A DNA stretch of 43,494 bases from an uncultured Ignavibacteria bacterium (GTDB lineage: Bacteria; Bacteroidota; Ignavibacteria; Tepidaquicellales; Tepidaquicellaceae): assembly GCA_937924675.1 (NCBI GenBank), contig CALEVL010000182.1:1-43494 (forward strand). Reading direction: 5' to 3'. Below, piece after piece: positions 9,283 to 16,077 of this stretch. The notes under the pieces were generated by a model. That model did not search any database and was not told where the DNA came from. It worked only from the letters and a program-made list of their open reading frames with translations. Both the position numbers and the translations under genes were made by a program. Within the stretch, counting starts at the first letter, position 1. Every line of letters begins with the position of its first letter.

Positions 9283-9737
9283 CAAACACAGAAAAGAAAG
9301 CAAAGATCATTTCCATCTGCAAGTGGGAGCTTGAAAAGCGCATAGAGATCCAGACTGCGGCAATGAATGACGCGCAGCAAACAGCGAACAAATACAAAGG
9401 GGCTATGGAGTCCAGGTATGATACATTCAAGGAGGAGGCGCAGCAGCGCAGGGATTCTCATGCGAGGCAAATTGACATTCTGCTGAAGCAAAAGTCGGCT
9501 CTTATGAATGTGAACGGTTCCTGTTCCGGAAAAGCAGGCTTCGGCTCTGTAATTGAAACCGACGAGACAATCTATTTCATCTGTTTTTCAATCTCAGATG
9601 AGGAATTGATCTTTGAAGGGAAGGAATTGATAACTCTCAGAGAAGATACACCGCTTGGATCAGCTTTGAAAGATAGGTCCATCGGTGAACTGATAAGATT
9701 CAACGGTTCTGAATTCAGGATACTTGATATTTACTGA
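9279..9737 (+). CDS. GreA/GreB-like protein (transcript cleavage factor fold)
   Basis: The 152-aa protein starts from TTG at 9279, overlapping the radical SAM stop (TTGA). Residues about 1-75 are a charged, predicted helical/coiled-coil region. The C-terminal part (GFGSVIETDETIYFICFS, TPLGSALKDRSIGELI, FRILDIY) resembles the GreA/GreB C-terminal domain, where SPLGxALxGKxxGD is followed by a final strand EILEI. Gre factors enter the secondary channel of RNA polymerase and stimulate transcript cleavage. The helical N-terminus would be the channel-inserting arm, but the acidic tip residues cannot be placed with confidence. It is the third gene of the kinase-rSAM operon. It could modulate polymerase rather than rescue it; this is inference. 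Confidence 0.6.
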   Translation: MTNTEKKAKIISICKWELEKRIEIQTAAMNDAQQTANKYKGAMESRYDTFKEEAQQRRDSHARQIDILLKQKSALMNVNGSCSGKAGFGSVIETDETIYFICFSISDEELIFEGKELITLREDTPLGSALKDRSIGELIRFNGSEFRILDIY

Positions 9738-9740
9738 TTT

Positions 9741-9769
9741 TGGAAATAAACAAAAAACATTACTCTGAT
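9741..9769 (+). promoter_or_regulatory. ECF-type promoter copy 2 (TGGAAA-N16-CTCTGAT)
   Basis: TGGAAA is at 9741-9746 and CTCTGAT at 9763-9769, with exactly 16 nt between. It starts 4 nt after the stop of the Gre-like gene and ends 5 nt before the next ATG (9775), again predicting a nearly leaderless mRNA. CTCTGAT is close to the TCTGA -10 of classical ECF/sigma-E promoters. Confidence 0.7.
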
Positions 9770-9774
9770 AAATT

Positions 9775-10263
9775 ATGACTAATCTTTCTAAAATATTGAG
9801 AAGACTCTCGGTGAAATTGGAAAATTACGAGAAAAGAAGCTTTGATAAAGGTATGAATAATACAAAAGAATACAGGATCAATGAAACCGGCTCTGCCGTC
9901 AGAGACAAGTTCGAGATGTTCAAGTCTGATATTGCTGAAGTCTTCAGGAATGACACGAACAGTCTCCTAACTATGTCTCAGTTGTCCCTGAGTGAACTCG
10001 TCAACATGGGTTACATGCACAGAAAGATTGATTCTTTTATTCACATATCTGAATTCAGTGAAAACGACATCAGAAGATTTTTCTATGAAGAGTGCAGCGA
10101 TATAGACGGTCAGACACTCGGACCCATGGAACTTGGACCGCCGGATGAATCAGTAAGAGTCTTTGTGTCGCGGTTGAAACTTCACGCCGTAAGGTGCAAG
10201 CTCTGGTTTGAACTGGTAGATTTCTTCACCCGACTAAAAAATGAAACATTTGAAACCAATTGA
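9775..10263 (+). CDS. Hypothetical helical protein under ECF-type promoter
   Basis: The 162-aa protein was not recognised as any family. It is mostly charged and predicted helical, with no signal peptide or membrane segment. The C-terminal half (FVSRLKLHAVRCKLWFELVDFFTRLKNE) looks like amphipathic helices. It sits as a single-gene unit between promoter copies 2 and 3. Being in the predicted regulon is the only functional hint. Confidence 0.7.
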   Translation: MTNLSKILRRLSVKLENYEKRSFDKGMNNTKEYRINETGSAVRDKFEMFKSDIAEVFRNDTNSLLTMSQLSLSELVNMGYMHRKIDSFIHISEFSENDIRRFFYEECSDIDGQTLGPMELGPPDESVRVFVSRLKLHAVRCKLWFELVDFFTRLKNETFETN

Positions 10264-10272
10264 TACCTATTT

Positions 10273-10301
10273 TGGAGAAGAACCTTAATGTCAGCTCTTA
10301 T
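10273..10301 (+). promoter_or_regulatory. ECF-type promoter copy 3 (TGGAGA-N16-CTCTTAT)
   Basis: TGGAGA is at 10273-10278 (one mismatch to TGGAAA) and CTCTTAT at 10295-10301, with 16 nt between. It lies 32 nt before the ATG at 10334, leaving a short A-rich untranslated region. Confidence 0.65.
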
Positions 10302-10333
10302 TAATTAAACGAAAACATAACCTAACAAAAATC

Positions 10334-10732
10334 ATGAAGACCAACAAAATAATAATGCCGCAAACAACATCTGAAGCTATCAGTTTCGCTGAAGAACAAC
10401 TCAATGACGGAAGGGAAGTAATTCTTGACTTTGGAAAGAGAGTCAATGTTAAAGAGCTCGATCATGTGTTTACCTACTTCACCGGAAATTACGAAGTGGA
10501 TGTTACAATGAGACATGCAGAATTAAAGGAAATAGTTGAAGCCGGTTTGATCGGCGGTGTGATCGGGGCCGGAACCGGAGCCCTTGCCGCATTTCTGCTG
10601 GGAGGACCTGTCGGGATTCTTACAGGTATAGGCGCACTTATCGGTGTGGCTGCAGGTGTGGCTTCCGTAACTCTCAATATTACTGTTTATAAATACAGAG
10701 GTCATACATTAATGAAGATCAAGCCGGAATGA
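10334..10732 (+). CDS. Small membrane protein with glycine-zipper hairpin
   Basis: The 132-aa protein has a soluble N-terminal half (residues 1-70, with SEAISFAEEQL and a VNVKELDHVFTYFTGNYEVDV strand-rich part). A long Gly/Ala-rich hydrophobic segment follows (about residues 72-115: GLIGGVIGAGTGALAAF, GGPVGILTGIGALIGVAAG), likely two glycine-zipper transmembrane helices forming a hairpin. Such zippers favour oligomerisation and occur in small pore-forming or membrane-remodelling proteins, but no family is recognised and pore formation is conjecture. Preceded by promoter copy 3. Confidence 0.7.
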   Translation: MKTNKIIMPQTTSEAISFAEEQLNDGREVILDFGKRVNVKELDHVFTYFTGNYEVDVTMRHAELKEIVEAGLIGGVIGAGTGALAAFLLGGPVGILTGIGALIGVAAGVASVTLNITVYKYRGHTLMKIKPE

Positions 10733-10756
10733 AGGAAGAGGATCTTAAAATAAGAT

Positions 10757-10785
10757 TGGAAATTTCCACATTCCTCTGCTCTAAT
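10757..10785 (+). promoter_or_regulatory. ECF-type promoter copy 4 (TGGAAA-N16-CTCTAAT)
   Basis: TGGAAA is at 10757-10762 and CTCTAAT at 10779-10785, with 16 nt between. It precedes the ATG at 10836 by 50 nt of A-rich sequence. Confidence 0.7.
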
Positions 10786-10835
10786 TTGTTAATGACAAAT
10801 CAACAGCAAAAAAAAATTAAAATTAACAAAACATT

Positions 10836-11141
10836 ATGAAAAAGACCTTCACATACATTCACGGACTATCACAGGAAGCTGCTTATACAAAGATTAGTCA
10901 GTTGATTCCGGGGCTTGAAAAGCAGTATAAAGACAAGATTGAATACTCTTCCTGGAAATGGAACAGCAAAAGGAACAAAATGAACTTCGATTTGACTATC
11001 AAGGGAAAGACTTTGTCAGGAGTGCTTCACCTGGCTGGAAATGAGATCATAATTAATGCTGATGTTCCTTTCATAGTAAGTCTGTATTGGGATAAGGTTA
11101 AAACTATGATAAGACAGAAGATCAGAGATTTGTTAGGATGA
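10836..11141 (+). CDS. PHA-granule-region type small protein (PF09650-like), regulon copy
   Basis: The 101-aa protein resembles the small polyhydroxyalkanoic-acid-system family (PF09650): a short alpha/beta domain with AYTKISQLIPGLEKQY, WKWNSKRNKMNFDLTIKGKTLSGVLHL and PFIVSLYWDKVKTMIRQKIRDLLG. A clear paralogue of the same length lies at 41089-41394. Function of the family is unknown despite its name, and there are no PHA genes here. This copy is under promoter copy 4; the other copy lacks one. Confidence 0.65.
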   Translation: MKKTFTYIHGLSQEAAYTKISQLIPGLEKQYKDKIEYSSWKWNSKRNKMNFDLTIKGKTLSGVLHLAGNEIIINADVPFIVSLYWDKVKTMIRQKIRDLLG

Positions 11142-11205
11142 ACAGTAAGATGTTACTGAACTTGAGGGACAGCCGGAATGAAGGCAAGAAATATCAGGGA
11201 AGAAT

Positions 11206-11234
11206 TGGAAAGATCTGAGAATTGCCGCTCTTGT
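11206..11234 (+). promoter_or_regulatory. ECF-type promoter copy 5 (TGGAAA-N16-CTCTTGT)
   Basis: TGGAAA is at 11206-11211 and CTCTTGT at 11228-11234, with 16 nt between. It is 54 nt upstream of the EcsC-like gene. The -10 differs from consensus at one position. Confidence 0.68.
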
Positions 11235-11288
11235 AAATTACAGAGCGATAAAAAACTTCTTAAACATTAAATCTAAAATTCACACATC

Positions 11289-11969
11289 ATGGAAAACAAC
11301 AAATTCAATCTCTTAAGCATCGTAAATACAGTTGCACCAAGTTTCGAATCTATTGAAACCGAAGTATCTGAATTGAAGAGATCCTATGCTTCACTTAACA
11401 GGCACGAGTTAGCTGACAAATATGCAAACAGACTCAGAAGCAAATACACCTCAGTTGGCGTGGCTTCAGCGCTTCCTTCTGTTATTCCCGGTGTCGGAAC
11501 AGCTGTTCAGCTTGCTGTCGAAGCAGGAACGATCTCCGGGGATCTGGCTCTCATGCTTAGATGGACAGCTGCTACTTGCTACGGTGTTGCTCACATATTT
11601 GAGAAGGACATCAGGTCGGAATTCAACCAGGAATATGTAGTCGTTCTTGGAAGATGGTGCGGAGCTATTAAAATTGTTAAGGATGCGTCAGTGAGGTTTG
11701 GCCAGAAAGCGGGCTTGAGTTTTGTCACCAAGAATATAAGCGGAAAAGTGCTCAGGGAAATAAATAAGAGGGTAGGCTTCACTCTGCTCACAAAGTTTGG
11801 CACAAAGAGAGGCGGCATTGCTCTCGGAAAACTAATTCCATTCGGAGTGGGTGCGGCAATTTCTGGAGCGTTCAACTTTTCCACTATGAGCGGATTCAAG
11901 AAAAGCGCCATTGAATATTTCGGTGATGGAGATGATGCAATATATGCAGTAGCAGAGGAAGTAAACTGA
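11289..11969 (+). CDS. EcsC-like protein
   Basis: The 226-aa protein resembles the EcsC family: a hydrophobic Gly/Pro-rich segment SALPSVIPGVGTAVQLAVEAGTI (about residues 59-81), a central WTAATCYGVAHIFEKD and a C-terminal KRGGIALGKLIPFGVGAAISGAFNFSTMSGFKKSAIEYF that matches the EcsC end (KLIPxxGAxxGAxxNxxTxxxxxxxAxxYF). EcsC-family proteins are membrane-associated, of unclear biochemistry, and occur in some defence neighbourhoods. It has its own promoter copy 5 and is followed immediately by copy 6. Confidence 0.7.
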   Translation: MENNKFNLLSIVNTVAPSFESIETEVSELKRSYASLNRHELADKYANRLRSKYTSVGVASALPSVIPGVGTAVQLAVEAGTISGDLALMLRWTAATCYGVAHIFEKDIRSEFNQEYVVVLGRWCGAIKIVKDASVRFGQKAGLSFVTKNISGKVLREINKRVGFTLLTKFGTKRGGIALGKLIPFGVGAAISGAFNFSTMSGFKKSAIEYFGDGDDAIYAVAEEVN

Positions 11970-11970
11970 T

Positions 11971-11999
11971 TGGAAAAACCCGAATTCACCCGCTCTTAT
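11971..11999 (+). promoter_or_regulatory. ECF-type promoter copy 6 (TGGAAA-N16-CTCTTAT)
   Basis: TGGAAA is at 11971-11976 and CTCTTAT at 11993-11999, with 16 nt between. It starts 2 nt after the EcsC-like stop and lies 36 nt before the four-TM gene, so it was kept despite very tight gene packing. Confidence 0.72.
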
Positions 12000-12035
12000 A
12001 AACTACAATCAATAATTTAAATCATTTAAACACTT

Positions 12036-13118
12036 ATGATAACATTCATTCAAAATCTGATTGCAAGATACAACGGTAAGAGAGATGCAAAGAAGAACAT
12101 GCCTCTTAGAAGCAATGACAGAACTCCTTTCCTGAGGGAAGTCATCGAGAAAGGCAGAAAAAGGATAAACAGGTTGACTGAAATATGGCTGAGACAGGAT
12201 TCTGCGCTTAAGTCGAACTGGCTAACGACAATGAACAATGAACAGGGAAGAAGGTTGAAGCTGAAGGAAGCTGAAGTTGATTTTGAAACAGCTGCCGGTG
12301 AATACTTCAAGTTTCATCCAGAAGAAGAGTCTCTACCGAGAAATATCGGGCTCAAATTTCTTGTTTACAGAGTACTACTTGTGATCTTCGTATTCGCCGA
12401 TGTTTATTTCACGGTAATTGCCTTCAGGATATTCAAGGACTCCGATGCGCTTAATGTTCTGGTTTCATTGCTTCTTGGTGTTGTGCTTGTAACATTTGTA
12501 GATAAAGTTGGTGAGAGAATTGCCATGATAAAGAAGAACCTGTCGGGGATTATGATTGGTGCCGCCCTCACAATAGTAGTTGCCTTGGTTGTTATGTTCG
12601 GATTCATGAGAGGTATCTATCTTATGAAGTCAGACGCAAGTGAATTCACATCGTGGTTCTTTGTAGTGATGAATCTGTTCCTGGTTTACGGAGGTATATT
12701 CTATTCTTACGTAATTCATAAACCCGGTGCAGTGAAACTGAAGAACGCCGAAGCAAATCTTGAATACTCCAGAAACAAGCTTCAGTCAGCTCTTGACAAA
12801 AGACTAAAGGCGGTTACAATTAGAGAAAAGTATAATAATGTTGTTAAACAGAGAGTTGCCGGAGTTGTAGCAAGAGTTAATGAGCTGTTCCACATTTACT
12901 GGAAGAAGAATTTGAGAGAAAGAACAGAGCCGGTTGAGGGTGCGTTTAATCCGGAGTATGTTACAATTGAAATTCCCGAACAGCTCTTGAATGTGGATTG
13001 GGACACAATAGATTTCTCTTCAAATCCTAAGAATGAATCAAAAAAATCAAACCATGAATATGAAGAATATGAGAACCGGAAGAACGGCACTGTCAATGCT
13101 GATATTGCTCCTAATTAG
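12036..13118 (+). CDS. Four-TM membrane protein with flanking coiled coils
   Basis: The 360-aa protein has a charged N-terminal helical region (residues 1-105, including RLKLKEAEVDFETAAGEYF) and four hydrophobic segments at about residues 110-130 (FLVYRVLLVIFVFADVYFTV), 140-160, 170-190 (GIMIGAALTIVVALVVMFGF) and 205-225 (FFVVMNLFLVYGGIFYSYVI). A charged C-terminal coiled coil (EANLEYSRNKLQSALDKRL) follows. No family is recognised; the plan resembles the DUF4407 protein at 28183. Its 3' end overlaps the start of the VWA-like lipoprotein gene, so the two are one transcription unit driven by promoter copy 6. Confidence 0.75.
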   Translation: MITFIQNLIARYNGKRDAKKNMPLRSNDRTPFLREVIEKGRKRINRLTEIWLRQDSALKSNWLTTMNNEQGRRLKLKEAEVDFETAAGEYFKFHPEEESLPRNIGLKFLVYRVLLVIFVFADVYFTVIAFRIFKDSDALNVLVSLLLGVVLVTFVDKVGERIAMIKKNLSGIMIGAALTIVVALVVMFGFMRGIYLMKSDASEFTSWFFVVMNLFLVYGGIFYSYVIHKPGAVKLKNAEANLEYSRNKLQSALDKRLKAVTIREKYNNVVKQRVAGVVARVNELFHIYWKKNLRERTEPVEGAFNPEYVTIEIPEQLLNVDWDTIDFSSNPKNESKKSNHEYEEYENRKNGTVNADIAPN

Positions 13119-13806
13119 TATGTCTGCCTGCAAAAAGGAAGAGAAAACAGTTGCATATCTGCTGATCGACAGATCTATCAGCGTGTCCGATCAGTTCACC
13201 CGCAATGCATACTCCGAAGATTCAAGAAAGGTCATTCGGAATCTCAAAGAAGGAGACATAGTGATACTTAATGCTATCACTGCCAACAGTCTTGCAACGT
13301 CGGCCCCTGTCAAATTCGAAATTCCGTCTTACAGTTTTTTCGGCAACAACAAAGATGTTCAGACATCAGTTAATGACTCAGTCTATGAAGTAATCAGGGA
13401 TGCCGTTGAAAAATTGACAGGAGAGGCAAATGAAGTGCAGACCGACATTCTGAATTCAGTCTTGAATGCAACTACAACTCTGAGGAGAGAAGAATATTCT
13501 GATTTCAAAAAGCTAATAATTATCTTCTCTGACATGGAGCAGATCACGGAAGAGCTTGATCTAGCTCATGCAAATCTGAATGATAAGGAAGTGCAAAACA
13601 TTATTGGCAAGCTTTCCAAAGCACAAATGATTCCTGACATGACCAACATGAGTGTTGTAATAACCGGAGCAGGTTTATCAGCAAGCGGCAACAATTCCTT
13701 CAACATCAGAAAGACTCAATTCCTTAAGAAGTTCTGGCTGGATTATTTCAGAGCAAGCAATGCGAGCATTACTGAAAGTGATTACGGTGCTAGACTTACC
13801 GAATAG
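13054..13806 (+). CDS. VWA-like lipoprotein
   Basis: The protein is 250 aa from the ATG at 13054; ATGs at 13033, 13060 and 13069 are also in frame. All starts precede a lipoprotein signal, ALSMLILLLISMSAC, with KKEE after the cysteine, so it should be exported and lipidated. The mature part opens with VAYLLIDRSISVSDQF, a MIDAS-like DxSxS motif, followed by KLIIIFSDMEQ and MSVVITGAG, giving the strand pattern of a von Willebrand factor A domain. It overlaps the end of the four-TM gene in another frame. Outer-surface or periplasmic location beside a membrane protein suggests an envelope function. Confidence 0.75.
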   Translation: MNMKNMRTGRTALSMLILLLISMSACKKEEKTVAYLLIDRSISVSDQFTRNAYSEDSRKVIRNLKEGDIVILNAITANSLATSAPVKFEIPSYSFFGNNKDVQTSVNDSVYEVIRDAVEKLTGEANEVQTDILNSVLNATTTLRREEYSDFKKLIIIFSDMEQITEELDLAHANLNDKEVQNIIGKLSKAQMIPDMTNMSVVITGAGLSASGNNSFNIRKTQFLKKFWLDYFRASNASITESDYGARLTE

Positions 13807-14327
13807 AAGGTTCTATCAAGTACATGTAATTGCCTTTCACTCAACTGCGCGGTAAACTCATGCTAGAGTCACTCTCTTTGTTATCTCCGAAGATTGTCAT
13901 TCCTTTTAACTTGTCATTCCGCGCCCGTCCGTGACGGACAGGCATGCGGGGGGCACCCTCTGGGTCATCTCCGAGTAGTGAAGACACTACTCCGTAGATC
14001 CCTGCATTTCCCAAAGGGGCGGCTTTGCCGCGCAGGATGACACAAAAGGGGCTCTGTGTAATGAATCCTCTATTCCGTTGATTAGCGTGCCTTCCCATCA
14101 AGGGCGGGCGCAGGGATCACATAACACACTGATGATTGTTATTGCTTTGAAGTGTTGAAAAGCAGTACTATTCAGAATCTTGGCGCAAAGAAATTCGAAT
14201 TTCAATTCAAAGTGATACAACTTAATTTTGCATAAACATAGACTTCTTCTGAGCGCACGGCGAAATTAGTTTACAGCATCTAAGAAAAATTCACTTCAGT
14301 TCTTACAAACATAAATAATCCTTTATT
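13807..14327. repeat. Intergenic region with dispersed-repeat-like sequence and a -7 element
   Basis: No gene is supported in these 521 nt. The part from about 13890 to 14100 is GC-richer than its surroundings and looks like a dispersed non-coding repeat: GTCATTCCGCGCCC, a small palindrome GTCCGTGACGGAC (13928-13940) and GGCGGCTTTGCCGCGCAGGATGAC. Related wording (CTGCGCTCAGAATGAC) recurs near 20475 and 20615-20670. At 14223-14230, TAATTTTG is a perfect TAnnTTTG -7 element that could drive the CARF-RelA gene about 98 nt downstream. The region marks the boundary between the regulon genes and the CARF-RelA/RT-Cas1 block. Confidence 0.5.
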
Positions 14328-15641
14328 ATGGAAAACACACTTATCTGCACCCTCGGAGGTTCCACGCCCGTTGTTACTGAAACAATTGATGCATTGCTTT
14401 CAAAGAATATCAAGATCGGAAAGGTCATAGTAGTGCATACTTCAACGCCTGTTTTGAAAGAGAAGAAGGAAGGAAAGTACGACTTATCATTGGACGGACT
14501 TAAGAAAGACATCTCTAGGCACTATGGAAAACTCATAAGCGCTGAGTTTATTGAGCTCCCGTTTGATGACATTTTAAGTGAGGATCACAACGATAAACTA
14601 TTGAGGACACTTATGAAGACAATGGAAAGAGAAAAGCGAGGAAAGAACAAAGTTTACCTGTCAATAGCAGGTGGACGGAAAACAATGTCAGCAATGGCGC
14701 TGTTTGCCGCATACTTCATTGGATGTGACGGTATTTACCATATTATTACAAAAGGAAATGAGTTTCAGCTTTCAAAGGAATACGGATTGCATCCGCCAGC
14801 CGAACAACTCATCCTGATTGAAGTGCCTATGATTGATCTTTCTCCCTTTTGGAAAAGCGCAATAATGAATGTTGACAATCCAATTTCGCAGGAAGACAGT
14901 ATATTGAGTCTGATTAAGTCCGGTGATTCGGTCAGCAAGGGTGTTGAGAGACTAAGCAGCAGATTGATCGCAACAATGAGCAATATGAAACTTGCCGAAG
15001 AATATCAGAGATTGTTTCCAGTCTTCAATAATCTCTGCCTGTCTGCAAGTGCGGTGTTTGAACATAGATTGAAAGACCTGAAGATAAGAAGGCCGGACAT
15101 TCAGCAAAGAGTTAAGACATTAGTGAACATAAGAAGAAACATTATAAGATACGGTGAGAATAATAAGAAAATATTCACGGATCCGCTACACGAACTTAAG
15201 GACATTTCTGCTTGCAGAATTATTTGCTACACAGCTAATGATGTGAAGAAATTATGTGATCATATTGACTCAGGTAAGATTCCGGAATTTACTTTTTTAG
15301 GGAGAGAAGAGCATAAGAAGCGATTGTTTGGATACAGAGCTGTTCACTACCAGCTCAAAGTCAATAAGGAGTATTTCTCAAAAGCTGATTACGCGGCATT
15401 CAGAGATCTCGAATGCGAACTTCAGGTGAAGACGATCTTTGCACATTCATGGGCTTCAATAGAACACAGCGCGGTTTACAAATCAGAGGTCTTTGGTAAA
15501 TTAAGCAAGGAGAAGAAGGCAGAATTTGAAGAGAAGTTCATTCAGATCGGCGCACAGCTGAAAACAACAGAAGATGAATTCGACCATCTGCTTGAGGAAG
15601 TTGCAAAGGAAATCAGAAAAGCTTCAAGATCGGAACACTAA
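14328..15641 (+). CDS. CARF-RelA/SpoT fusion: predicted cOA-activated alarmone synthetase or pyrophosphokinase
   Basis: The 437-aa protein has two domains. Residues 1-170 form a CARF domain of the NE0113/Csx14-like kind: CTLGGSTPVVTETI (residues 7-20), IGKVIVVHTST (30-40) and VYLSIAGGRKTMSAMALFAAYF (109-130). Residues about 220-430 are a RelA/SpoT nucleotidyltransferase domain: RVKT (Arg261, Lys263), LKDISACRII (Asp292), GYRAVHY (335-341), CELQVKT (Glu364) and HSWASIEHSAVYK (373-385). The Asp and Glu metal ligands and the basic donor-site residues are kept, so pyrophosphate transfer from ATP looks possible. Products could be (p)ppGpp, (p)ppApp or pyrophosphorylated tRNA, as in toxic small alarmone synthetases. 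No HD hydrolase domain is present. It lies 134 nt upstream of cas2 with no ECF-type promoter. Confidence 0.88.
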   Translation: MENTLICTLGGSTPVVTETIDALLSKNIKIGKVIVVHTSTPVLKEKKEGKYDLSLDGLKKDISRHYGKLISAEFIELPFDDILSEDHNDKLLRTLMKTMEREKRGKNKVYLSIAGGRKTMSAMALFAAYFIGCDGIYHIITKGNEFQLSKEYGLHPPAEQLILIEVPMIDLSPFWKSAIMNVDNPISQEDSILSLIKSGDSVSKGVERLSSRLIATMSNMKLAEEYQRLFPVFNNLCLSASAVFEHRLKDLKIRRPDIQQRVKTLVNIRRNIIRYGENNKKIFTDPLHELKDISACRIICYTANDVKKLCDHIDSGKIPEFTFLGREEHKKRLFGYRAVHYQLKVNKEYFSKADYAAFRDLECELQVKTIFAHSWASIEHSAVYKSEVFGKLSKEKKAEFEEKFIQIGAQLKTTEDEFDHLLEEVAKEIRKASRSEH

Positions 15642-15775
15642 ACCTTCTTTGGCTTTGAAGTCAATGTGGAGATTGATATTGTATTCGGAATTCAATCTGA
15701 TATCTGACAGAAGGTTTCTTCACCCAAAGTTGTAATTTATAAGTGGTTCATTTATTTGCTTAACAGTCATAAATT

Positions 15776-16051
15776 ATGAAGTACATTATCTCATACGATA
15801 TTACAAACGACCGAAAGCGCACTCGCGTTTCTAAAAAACTCGAATCTTACGGAGTCAGGATGCAGTACAGTCTGTTTGAATGTGAACTGAATCAGCAGCA
15901 GTTTATGAAACTCAGGAATGATATTTCAAAGACCATTAATCCCAAAGTTGATTCTGTCATGTATTTCCCGATGTGCGAGAGATGCAATTCAAACCGCAAG
16001 TCGGACGGTATAGAGAAAGTGATCTTCACTACAAGCACAATAGTAACTTAG
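15776..16051 (+). CDS. cas2: Cas2 of the RT-Cas1 adaptation module
   Basis: The 91-aa protein has the Cas2 ferredoxin-like start MKYIISYDITNDRKRTRVSKKLESYG, with the conserved Asp8, then MQYSLFECELNQQQF and a C-terminal CERCNSNRKSDG. Cas2 dimers bridge two Cas1 dimers in the spacer integration complex. It sits 26 nt upstream of the RT-Cas1 gene and is distinct in sequence from the second Cas2 at 30496. An SD-like site is absent, as is usual here. Confidence 0.95.
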   Translation: MKYIISYDITNDRKRTRVSKKLESYGVRMQYSLFECELNQQQFMKLRNDISKTINPKVDSVMYFPMCERCNSNRKSDGIEKVIFTTSTIVT

Positions 16052-16077
16052 CAAACCGGAATGTATAAAACGAGATC

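Noticed and set aside
13841..14101. Minus-strand 86-codon frame
   Set aside because: It lies in the GC-rich dispersed repeat between two genes; the product has no domain and no start signal.
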